From positions 90,001 to 154,000 of the forward strand of contig JADGAX010000004.1 in assembly GCA_015231795.1 (NCBI GenBank): DNA of 64,000 bases, read 5' to 3'. The DNA comes from Alphaproteobacteria bacterium. GTDB taxonomy: Bacteria; Pseudomonadota; Alphaproteobacteria; Rhodospirillales; WMHbin7. This document shows, piece by piece, positions 26,389 to 33,816 of this stretch (the first letter of the stretch is position 1; each line of letters starts with the position of its first letter). The notes under the pieces are model-generated. The model saw only the letters and a list, made by a program, of their open reading frames with translations, had not been told where the DNA came from and made no database searches. The position numbers and the translations under genes were made by a program.

Positions 26389-27631
26389 ACCCCTTCGCCT
26401 CTTTCTGGTCCTGCTGGCCCTGGGCGCGATGGGAAGCGTCGCGCTGGCTGCGGAAAGGCAGCTAAAGCCCGTTTCGCCCGACCGGCAATTGAAGACCATC
26501 GAGAAAGAGCTGGAAAAGGGCCGTCAGGAACAAGAAGAACTGTCGCGCAGGCAAAAAGCGCTGGCCGACGAGTTGGAACATTTAAAGGCCGGACTGGTCG
26601 GCGCCGCCAAATCAGCCCAGGAACAGGAAGACACGCTGACCCTTCTGGAAGCCCGCCTGGGAAAACTGAGGGCCAAGGACGCCGCGATGAGCCACAGCCT
26701 GGAGCGCAAGCGCGGCCAGATGGGCAATGTGCTGATGGCGCTGGAACGCATGGCCTGGCGGCCCACCGAATCCTTGATCGCCCAGCCGACGCGCCCCGCC
26801 GACGCTGTGCGCAGCGCCATTCTGTTGCGCTCCGCCGTCCCCCAGATCGAATTGGAAGCCGCCAGCATTCGGCGCGAGCTTGAGGGGCTGGCCCAGGTAC
26901 GGGCCGACATCGCCAAACAGAGAGAACAGCGCTCGCAGGCCCTGGTTCGCCTGGAAGACGAGCAAAAGCGCCTGGATGGGCTGATGCGGCGCAAGTCGGA
27001 TGTGATGGCGCATACCAGCGAAGAGCGCGAACAGGCCGAGAAACGGGTGGCCAAGTTGGCTTCGGAAGCCGCCGATCTCAAGGAATTGCTGCAGCGAATC
27101 GAGGAGGAGCGGAGGGCCAGGGCCGAGGCGGCGGCCCGCGAGCGCGAGGCAAGGGCCAAGTCGAAACAGCCCCCCAAGCGCGAATCCCAACAAGGTTTGT
27201 CCCATTATGAAGGCCCAGCCAAGCCCTTCAGCCAGGCCAAGGGGCAGATTCCCCTGCCCGCCCGCGGCGAAATCGTCATCCAATACGGCCAGACGAACGA
27301 CCTGGGGGCGCCCTCGAAGGGGATCAGCATCGAGACCAGGCCCGGCGCCCAGGTGGTCGCCCCCTATGAGGGACAGATCGCTTATGCGGGAACTTTCCGT
27401 TCTTATGGGCGTCTCTTGATCATCGAGCATGGAGAAGGCTATCTTACCCTGATTGCCGGACTGGGCCGCATCGACGGCGCAGCCGGTCAGACGGTGGTCG
27501 CCGGAGAACCCATCGGGCAGATGGGCGGAGCCACCGGCAAGGCAGTGTTGTATGTCGAGTTGCGCCGAAACGGCCAGCCGGTGAATCCCTCGCCGTGGCT
27601 TGCGGCTTTGAAGGACAAGGTCAGCGGATGA
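26378..27631 (+). CDS. envC: EnvC-like murein hydrolase activator with degenerate LytM domain
   Basis: Periplasmic protein of 417 residues expected to activate amidases at the septum. It has a signal peptide (cleavage near residues 22-25), a long coiled coil rich in Glu/Lys/Arg/Gln (about 35-265) and a C-terminal LytM/M23-type domain (about 285-415). The zinc ligands of active M23 enzymes are lost: the HxGxD site reads SKGIS and the HLH site reads VLY. That is the EnvC/NlpD hallmark. ATG 26378 overlaps the gpmI end; a TTG one codon earlier is the alternative. Its stop overlaps ctpA. Confidence 0.9.
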   Translation: MPPKPLRLFLVLLALGAMGSVALAAERQLKPVSPDRQLKTIEKELEKGRQEQEELSRRQKALADELEHLKAGLVGAAKSAQEQEDTLTLLEARLGKLRAKDAAMSHSLERKRGQMGNVLMALERMAWRPTESLIAQPTRPADAVRSAILLRSAVPQIELEAASIRRELEGLAQVRADIAKQREQRSQALVRLEDEQKRLDGLMRRKSDVMAHTSEEREQAEKRVAKLASEAADLKELLQRIEEERRARAEAAAREREARAKSKQPPKRESQQGLSHYEGPAKPFSQAKGQIPLPARGEIVIQYGQTNDLGAPSKGISIETRPGAQVVAPYEGQIAYAGTFRSYGRLLIIEHGEGYLTLIAGLGRIDGAAGQTVVAGEPIGQMGGATGKAVLYVELRRNGQPVNPSPWLAALKDKVSG

Positions 27632-28926
27632 ATCGCACAGCATGGATCGCAAGCGCCGTCATCGCCTTGATGGCAGCTCCGGCATTCGCCCAGGAAAAGA
27701 ACCAAGCCGACACGTACCGGCTGCTTAACCTGTTCGGCGACGTTTTCGAGCGCGTGCGTTCGGAATATGTCGAACCGGTGGGCGATCAGGAACTGATCGA
27801 ACAAGGGCTGAACGGCATGCTGCAAGCCCTGGACCCCCATTCGGCCTATCTGAACGCCAAGACCTTCAAGGACATGCAGGTCCAGACCAGGGGCGAATTC
27901 GGCGGCCTCGGCATTGAAGTGACCATGGAAGGCGGCTGGGTCAAGGTCGTGTCGCCCATCGACGACACGCCAGCCCACAAGGCAGGGGTGCGGCCCGGAG
28001 ACTTCATCACCCATCTCGACGGCGAATCGGTAATGGGCCTGTCGCTCAACGAAGCTGTCGAACGCATGCGCGGCGCGCCCAATACGCCGATCAAGCTGAC
28101 GCTTAGGCGGGCGGGCAAGGACCCTTTCGACCTGACGCTGATCAGGGCGGTGATTAAGATCCAACCTGTGCGCCTGAAGATGGAAGGCGAGATCGGCGTC
28201 TTGCGCATCACCTCGTTCAACGAACAGACCAACAGCGCGCTCAAGAAGGCGGTGACCGACGCCAAGGCCAAGCTGGGGCATAACCCCAAAGGTTATGTGA
28301 TCGACCTGCGCAACAATCCGGGCGGCCTTTTGGATCAGGCGGTGGCGGTTTCCGACGATTTCCTCGACCAGGGCGAAATCGTCTCGACCCGTTCCAGAAA
28401 GCCCGAGGAAACCCAGCGCTTCAACGCCCGCAAGGGCGACATCACCAGCGGCGCGCCGCTGGCCGTGCTGATCAACGAAGGTTCCGCCTCGGCCAGCGAG
28501 ATCGTGGCTGGCGCGCTGCAAGACCATAAGCGCGCCACCCTGATCGGCACCAAGAGTTTCGGCAAGGGCAGCGTTCAGACCATCATCCCGCTGCCGGGCT
28601 ACGGCGCCATCAAGCTGACCACGGCAAAGTATTACACGCCGTCGGGACGCTCGATTCAGCAGGTGGGAATCGAACCAGACATCGAGGTCAAGACGGCCCG
28701 CGATCTGGCCATGCAAAGCGACGCCAAGCGGGGCGAGGCCAGTCTTCCCCACGCGCTTAAAAACGACACGGCCAACGAAACCCCGCCGTCTGCCAAGCCT
28801 GCTCAGAAGCCGCAGACTCCGCCCAAGGCCAAGCCAGCGAAGGAAGCGGCGCCGAACGCTAAGGACGACGAGGACGAGGAAGACGTGCAGCTTAAGCGGG
28901 CGCTTGAATTCCTGCGCGGCAAATAA
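27628..28926 (+). CDS. ctpA: Carboxy-terminal processing protease CtpA (S41)
   Basis: Periplasmic serine protease of 432 residues with a signal peptide (AFA-Q cleavage near residue 22), a PDZ domain (about 85-165, GGLGIEVTMEGG) and the S41 core. The Ser-Lys dyad is Ser288 in EGSASASE and Lys313 in SFGKG, spaced 25 residues apart as in CtpB and Prc. A Pro/Lys-rich low-complexity tail (about 375-420) ends in an acidic cluster. It follows envC by overlap; such proteases often control peptidoglycan hydrolases. ATG 27628 gives the proper signal peptide. Confidence 0.95.
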   Translation: MNRTAWIASAVIALMAAPAFAQEKNQADTYRLLNLFGDVFERVRSEYVEPVGDQELIEQGLNGMLQALDPHSAYLNAKTFKDMQVQTRGEFGGLGIEVTMEGGWVKVVSPIDDTPAHKAGVRPGDFITHLDGESVMGLSLNEAVERMRGAPNTPIKLTLRRAGKDPFDLTLIRAVIKIQPVRLKMEGEIGVLRITSFNEQTNSALKKAVTDAKAKLGHNPKGYVIDLRNNPGGLLDQAVAVSDDFLDQGEIVSTRSRKPEETQRFNARKGDITSGAPLAVLINEGSASASEIVAGALQDHKRATLIGTKSFGKGSVQTIIPLPGYGAIKLTTAKYYTPSGRSIQQVGIEPDIEVKTARDLAMQSDAKRGEASLPHALKNDTANETPPSAKPAQKPQTPPKAKPAKEAAPNAKDDEDEEDVQLKRALEFLRGK

Positions 28927-28932
28927 GTCCAA

Positions 28933-28950
28933 GGGGAGGACAGTCTCCTG
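28933..28950 (+). promoter_or_regulatory. Ribosome-binding site and probable CTG start of the DUF610 gene
   Basis: GGGGAGGA (28933-28940) is followed after 7 bases by CTG (28948-28950) in frame with the DUF610 protein. The next possible start, TTG 28978, has no comparable ribosome site, and no ATG occurs near. Confidence 0.55.
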
Positions 28951-30675
28951 AAGCTACCTAGCTTTTCAGGAATTGGCTTGCGCATTTCATCACTGGCGGG
29001 CGGGCTGACATCCCGGCTGCCCAGCCCTGCCGGTCTGTTCTCGAAACTGGCTTTGCCCTTCTCGAAACTGGCCCCGCTTTTCTCGAAGCTGGCCCCGCTT
29101 CTCTCGAAGGTCTCGGCGCTGCTTGGCCCAGTGGGAGCCAAACTGGGCGGGATACTGGGGCCGTTGCGCGCCAAGTTGGCCCCTTTGGTCGACAAGGCGG
29201 AGGAAGAATTCCACCATGTGACGGACCATCTGACCGATCATGCAGAGGGCCAGGACGGCGATCATGTCGAGATGCCGCCCGCCTTCGAGTTCGAGGCGGA
29301 ACATGTTCCCGAGAAAAAGCGCACGGCCCTGTTCGCTGGCCTGGGTGTTCTGGGCCTGGGTTTCCTGATCGGACTGGGCTTCTGGCTGATGAAAGGCCCG
29401 GCCAAGGAAACCACGCAATCCTCGGACAACACCCCCAGCATCAGCCTGCCCATGCCCCCCCGGGCCGGTCCCGGCGCGTCGCTCCTCAGCCCTTCGCCGC
29501 CGCCCGGACAGGAAAGCGCCGCCTCTGGCCTGCCCCAGCCTTCAGCGCCGCCGACGATGGAACAACCGGCAACCGCAACCTTGCCGCAGGCCCAGACACC
29601 TTCTGGCGAAGCCCCGCCCACTCCTCCATCGGCTCAAATGGCGGGCGCTCCCCCAGCCGCCACCGAAACGCCGAGCGCTGGCGCGCCTGCCTTGCCAAGC
29701 ACGCCCGCCCGGCCTGATTTCGCGCCGCCTTCCTTGAAGGACAGTCAAGTCGCGAAAGTGACGTCGCTAAGCCCGGTCACCGGCGAACCCAAGCTGCCCG
29801 CCAATTCTGGACAGATGTCGGTTCCCAAATATGCTGAACTTCCAGCCGTAGCACCACCCGCCCAGCCTGTGCCGATGCCAGAGGCCCCGCAATCGGCGCT
29901 GCTTAAGAAGACCGACGCCGGTAACATTCCCATCGTCGCCCCGGACGGGCGCGAATCCTGGAAGGCCTATGCACGCCCCTTCGATCTGGCCGACAAGCGG
30001 CCACGCATCGCCATCGTCGTGTTCGATCTGGGACTGATCAAGGAGGCGGGGGAAGCGGGCATCGCCCGGATGCCGCCCGAAGTGGCGCTTTCCTTCTCGC
30101 CCTACAGCCTGAAGCTCGACGATTGGGTCAAGCGCTCGCGCGCCGCCGGTCACGAAGTGTTTTTGGACCTGCCGATGGATTCGCGCTCGTTTCCCATGCG
30201 TGACCCCGGCCCCCTGGGACTGATTTCATCGCTTTCGACCTCGGAAAACCAGCGCCGCTTGGAATCCCTGCTGGCCAAGGCACAGGGCTATAGCGGCCTG
30301 CTGGCCATCGACGGACAACGCTTCTTGGGGGCCACGCAGCAGGTCGATACGATGTTTCGGGTCGTCAAGCAAAGCGGGTTGATGTTCATCGACAATGGCA
30401 TGTCGGGCGATCCAACGGCGGCCCGTTTGGCCGAAGCCCTGGACCTGCCCTATGCCAAGGCCAACATCATGATCGACGATAGGCATTTCCGCGCCGCCAT
30501 CGATATCCGCCTGCGCAAGGCCGAGGATGACGCGCAGGCCAAGGGCCGCGCCTTGGTGCTGATTCCCGCCCGCCCGCTCGCCATGGACCGCGTGGCGGCC
30601 TGGGCCAAGGATTTGTCGGCGCGCGGCATTGCGTTGGCTCCCGTCTCCGCCATCGTTCCAGGTAAAGCGCCATGA
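28948..30675 (+). CDS. Divergent polysaccharide deacetylase (DUF610/YibQ) membrane protein
   Basis: Membrane-anchored protein of 575 residues from the proposed CTG start. The N-terminal part (1-120) is cytoplasmic, with four 7-residue repeats of FSKLAPL type (31-58). A single transmembrane helix (about 126-147) follows, then a long Pro/Ser/Ala-rich periplasmic linker (150-325) and the C-terminal YibQ-like domain (about 345-575; RIAIVVFDLGL, ALSFSPYS, EVFLDLPMD, FIDNGMSGDP). The family is related to polysaccharide deacetylases but usually lacks their metal site. It overlaps rppH by 4 bases. The envC-ctpA-DUF610 order suggests a peptidoglycan role, by inference. Confidence 0.82.
   Translation: MKLPSFSGIGLRISSLAGGLTSRLPSPAGLFSKLALPFSKLAPLFSKLAPLLSKVSALLGPVGAKLGGILGPLRAKLAPLVDKAEEEFHHVTDHLTDHAEGQDGDHVEMPPAFEFEAEHVPEKKRTALFAGLGVLGLGFLIGLGFWLMKGPAKETTQSSDNTPSISLPMPPRAGPGASLLSPSPPPGQESAASGLPQPSAPPTMEQPATATLPQAQTPSGEAPPTPPSAQMAGAPPAATETPSAGAPALPSTPARPDFAPPSLKDSQVAKVTSLSPVTGEPKLPANSGQMSVPKYAELPAVAPPAQPVPMPEAPQSALLKKTDAGNIPIVAPDGRESWKAYARPFDLADKRPRIAIVVFDLGLIKEAGEAGIARMPPEVALSFSPYSLKLDDWVKRSRAAGHEVFLDLPMDSRSFPMRDPGPLGLISSLSTSENQRRLESLLAKAQGYSGLLAIDGQRFLGATQQVDTMFRVVKQSGLMFIDNGMSGDPTAARLAEALDLPYAKANIMIDDRHFRAAIDIRLRKAEDDAQAKGRALVLIPARPLAMDRVAAWAKDLSARGIALAPVSAIVPGKAP
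29038..29121 (+). repeat. Tandem 21-base repeat, four copies
   Basis: Four in-frame copies of a 21-base unit (29038, 29059, 29080, 29101) encode FSKLALP, FSKLAPL, FSKLAPL and LSKVSAL in the cytoplasmic part of the DUF610 protein. The middle copies differ at one base; the last is most diverged. Confidence 0.85.
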
Positions 30676-31169
30676 CAAGTGACGAACGCCCCTACCGGCT
30701 TGGCGTTGGCGTGATCTTGTTCAATCGCCAGGGCCATGTGTTCACCGGCATGCGGGCGGACACGCCGGGGGCTTGGCAGATGCCGCAGGGCGGCATCGAC
30801 AAGGGCGAAGATCCCAAGGACGCCGCCCTGCGCGAGCTGCGCGAGGAAACCGGCACCGACAAGGCGGAAATCATCGCCGAGTCGGCCGACTGGCTGGCCT
30901 ACGACCTGCCTGCCGAGCTAAGCCGTAAAGTGTGGAAGGGCAAGTTCAAGGGCCAGAAGCAGAAATGGTTCGCACTGCGTTTTCTGGGCCAGGACGGCGA
31001 CATTCGGTTGGACTCGCATCCCGACGAGATCGAATTCGTGCGCTGGCGCTGGGCGCCGTTCGACGAACTGCCCCACCTGATCGTTGGCTTCAAACGCCCC
31101 CTGTACGAGGCCATCCATGCTGAATTCGCCCCGTTAGCGCTTCGTTTGAGCAGGGGGCAAAACCCATGA
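30672..31169 (+). CDS. rppH: RNA pyrophosphohydrolase (Nudix)
   Basis: Converts 5'-triphosphate mRNA ends to monophosphate and so triggers RNase E decay. The 165 residues have the Nudix box GGIDKGEDPKDAALRELREE (about 38-57) and the preceding YRLGVGVILFN strand, plus the FRW/WRWAPFDELP C-terminal segment typical of RppH. It overlaps both neighbours by 4 bases, within the envelope-gene run, an arrangement frequent in alphaproteobacteria. Confidence 0.94.
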   Translation: MTSDERPYRLGVGVILFNRQGHVFTGMRADTPGAWQMPQGGIDKGEDPKDAALRELREETGTDKAEIIAESADWLAYDLPAELSRKVWKGKFKGQKQKWFALRFLGQDGDIRLDSHPDEIEFVRWRWAPFDELPHLIVGFKRPLYEAIHAEFAPLALRLSRGQNP

Positions 31170-31957
31170 TCGGCCGCTCCCTGGCAATTGCCGTCCTGGC
31201 TTTGCTGATCATGGCCAACTTTCCAGCCTTAGCGCAAAGCGGACGCATGATGGACGGCGATCAAGAAGGCGGGCGCGATCCGGCATCGCGCGGCCTGTTC
31301 GCGACTGGCCTTACACCCGTTTTTCCACAGGGCGTTTCCTGTTCAGCCATCGCCTCACCCTTCGGTTCGCCCACGCGCTACGACGGCAGTCCACGCAAGA
31401 ACGAATTCGGTGGCCTGCACAACGGCATGGACATCACGCTGGAAACCGGCACGCCCCTGCTGGCCGTCGCCGATGGCGAGGTGGCGCATGTGGGGACGGC
31501 GGGTCGCTTGGTCGGCAATTTCATCTGGATTCGCTTTGCTCCCGAAGCGACCGGCCTTTCCGCCTATATTTTCGCGAAATACCAGCATCTCGACGTCCCC
31601 GCCGTGTTGCAGCCCGGCGACAAGGTCGTTCGCGGTCAAACCGTAGGCCTAGCGGGAAATACGGGAACGACCGGCGGGCATTACGGCGCCCAGGGTTATA
31701 CCCATCTGCACATCAATTTGCTCGCAAGCCCTGGCCCCGCCTTTACAGTCTTGGGTCCCATGCTGCGCCCGGAAGTCATCGCCTATCTCGACCCGATGGG
31801 GCTTTACGGACCTGGACTGGCCAACAACCACGCGTTGGCTGGCCTGCCAGAAGACCAAAAGCGTTTGCCGGTGTCGGTCATGACCAGCCGGGGGCAACGG
31901 GTGGACAACGGCTCGAAACCCATCTGGCCGGTTGCCTGCGTCGAGAAGCAGCCTTAA
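31166..31957 (+). CDS. Exported M23 family metallopeptidase
   Basis: Probable periplasmic peptidoglycan endopeptidase of 263 residues. A signal peptide (cleavage after ALA near residue 23) precedes an M23 domain (about 70-205). The zinc ligands are present: His and Asp in LHNGMDI and the HLH pair in YTHLHI. It is therefore predicted to be active, unlike the EnvC-like protein of the same gene run. The domain is interrupted by a short insertion (EATGLSAYIFAKYQHL). It overlaps rppH by 4 bases, and its stop overlaps the convergent gene at 31954. Confidence 0.88.
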   Translation: MIGRSLAIAVLALLIMANFPALAQSGRMMDGDQEGGRDPASRGLFATGLTPVFPQGVSCSAIASPFGSPTRYDGSPRKNEFGGLHNGMDITLETGTPLLAVADGEVAHVGTAGRLVGNFIWIRFAPEATGLSAYIFAKYQHLDVPAVLQPGDKVVRGQTVGLAGNTGTTGGHYGAQGYTHLHINLLASPGPAFTVLGPMLRPEVIAYLDPMGLYGPGLANNHALAGLPEDQKRLPVSVMTSRGQRVDNGSKPIWPVACVEKQP

Positions 31958-32508
31958 ATCAGGCTGACCGGTCCTAACCCCGGCCAGGCCAAAGACGGAA
32001 TGACCGGGCAGGTTTTGCCCTGCTTGTCCTTGTCCTGGGGATTAATTTGCCCGGACGCGGCTACGCCTGCCGCCAACTTTCCGGCTTGCTCCGTGTGGTT
32101 GGACGCCTGGCCTTGCTTGTCGCCGGTTTGGGTCTGACTGGCGCCTTCGGCCTGTTGGCTGCGCAGCTCTTCCTCTAGCTGGCGCGACAGCTCCTCTTGG
32201 ATCTTCTGTTCCAGGATCTGCTGGATGGCGGGGGCCATCTGGGCTAGGTCTTCCTCGGTCAAGCCCATGGCCTGCATCACTTTTTCGCGCAACTCGGCCT
32301 TCAGCTTCTCGATCTGCATCTCGCCCACCCAACCGCGAAATCCCTTGTCGCGAATGGATTGCAACTCGCTCTTTCGGGCTTCTTCGGCCTGTTCGGTCTT
32401 CTGGGCGGCGGCCATCGCGGCATCGAAAGCGCCAGCCGATGTCTTGTCCTTGCCCAGATTTTCCAGCCCGCCGGTCAGGGTTTTTGCCGTCTCGATTGCA
32501 CCGATCAT
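31954..32508 (-). CDS. Hypothetical protein, Gln/Glu-rich
   Basis: Protein of 184 residues with no recognised family. ATG 32508 is supported by GGAGGA six bases upstream. It has no signal peptide or membrane helix. The middle (about 40-130) is strongly helical and charged, with likely coiled-coil stretches (EDLAQMAPAIQQILEQKIQEEL). The region 130-160 is polar and Gln/Thr-rich, and the end is Trp/Pro-containing. It converges with the M23 gene with a 4-base overlap and diverges from gap. Function unknown. Confidence 0.65.
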   Translation of the reverse strand: MIGAIETAKTLTGGLENLGKDKTSAGAFDAAMAAAQKTEQAEEARKSELQSIRDKGFRGWVGEMQIEKLKAELREKVMQAMGLTEEDLAQMAPAIQQILEQKIQEELSRQLEEELRSQQAEGASQTQTGDKQGQASNHTEQAGKLAAGVAASGQINPQDKDKQGKTCPVIPSLAWPGLGPVSLI

Positions 32509-32772
32509 CTGTCGTCCTCCATCTCCAAGAGTTGCGAGTCTTGCAAGAGCGATGCCGACCGGCTTGAGGGTCAATCGACCAGAAGGAGAGGCACATTATA
32601 TTAGAATGTTACGATATGATGGGGCTAAGTCCTTGTCCGCAGACGGCTTGTGCGCCGCAACATCGGGAAAAACCTTACGGAATCTTCTTCTTCCTTCTGG
32701 ATTTGATGCATGAGTTGTGCGAAAAAACAACCATCAGCTCTTTAGGTTTTTTCTTCCCCTCGGAGGTTTCCC

Positions 32773-33780
32773 ATGGCAGTTCGCGTCGCGATCAACGGCT
32801 TTGGCCGCATCGGCCGTTTGGTCTTGCGGTCTTTGGCCGAAAACAAGCGCAAAGACATCGTGGTGGTTGGCATTAACGATTTGGGTTCGCCGGAAGCGAA
32901 CGCCCATCTGCTCAAGCACGATTCTGTCCATGGCACCTTCCCCGGCGCCGTCTCCGTCAAGGGCGACGTCATGAAGATCGGTTCCAGCTCGATCAAGGTG
33001 ATGGCCGAACGCGACCCCACCAAGCTGCCCTGGAAGGCGCTGGACGTCGATGTGGTGATGGAATGCACGGGCATTTTCACCAAGCGCGACAAGGCCGCCG
33101 TCCATCTCGATTCGGGAGCCAAGCGCGTTCTGGTTTCGGCGCCTTGCGAAAACGCGGACGCCACCATCGTTTACGGCATCAACCATGCCAGCTTGAAGAA
33201 AGAACACAAGATCGTCTCCAACGCCTCTTGCACCACCAACTGCTTGGCCCCGGTGGCCGACGTGCTGCACAAGACGGTGGGCATCAAGCAGGGCTTCATG
33301 ACCACCATTCACGCCTTCACGGGCGATCAGAACACGGTGGACACGCTGCACAAGGACCTGCGCCGCGCCAGGGCCGCCTCGCTGTCGATGATCCCCACCT
33401 CGACGGGTGCGGCCAAGGCCATCGGTCTGGTGCTGCCCGAGTTGAAGGGCCGCCTCGACGGCACCTCGGTGCGCGTTCCCACGCCCAACGTCTCGATGAT
33501 CGACCTGACCTTCGTTTCCGAAAAGCCCGCCACGGTCGAAGCCATCAACAAGGCGATGGTCAAGGCCTCGAAGGGCTATCTCAAGGGCGTTCTGGACGTG
33601 ACCGAGGAACATCTGGTCTCGATCGACTTCAACCATTGCCCGGCCAGCGCCACCTTCGACCTGACCCAGACCCAGGTGATCGGCGGGAATTTCGTGCGCA
33701 TCCTGGCTTGGTACGACAATGAGTGGGGCTTCTCGACCCGTATGGCCGACACCACCATCTGTCTGTCCAAATTGAAGTAA
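32773..33780 (+). CDS. gap: Glyceraldehyde-3-phosphate dehydrogenase, type I
   Basis: NAD(P)-dependent glycolytic and Calvin-type enzyme, 335 residues. It has the N-terminal INGFGRIGR Rossmann motif, the catalytic Cys153 in SNASCTTNC, the TIHAFTGDQ loop and the C-terminal WYDNEWGFS signature. GGAGG precedes the ATG at good spacing. The 264-base gap upstream is AT-richer and divergent; it holds TATATT/TATAAT-like elements on both strands but no complete promoter I can defend. pgk follows after 36 bases. Confidence 0.97.
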   Translation: MAVRVAINGFGRIGRLVLRSLAENKRKDIVVVGINDLGSPEANAHLLKHDSVHGTFPGAVSVKGDVMKIGSSSIKVMAERDPTKLPWKALDVDVVMECTGIFTKRDKAAVHLDSGAKRVLVSAPCENADATIVYGINHASLKKEHKIVSNASCTTNCLAPVADVLHKTVGIKQGFMTTIHAFTGDQNTVDTLHKDLRRARAASLSMIPTSTGAAKAIGLVLPELKGRLDGTSVRVPTPNVSMIDLTFVSEKPATVEAINKAMVKASKGYLKGVLDVTEEHLVSIDFNHCPASATFDLTQTQVIGGNFVRILAWYDNEWGFSTRMADTTICLSKLK

Positions 33781-33816
33781 CTTTTGGCTAAAGCAACAAG
33801 CAGAGGTGAAACGCCC

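Noticed and set aside
32509-32772. Divergent promoter pair between the hypothetical gene at 31954 and gap
   Set aside because: TATAAT and TATATT occur near 32595-32602 but no acceptable -35 box lies at the proper distance on either strand, so none is annotated.
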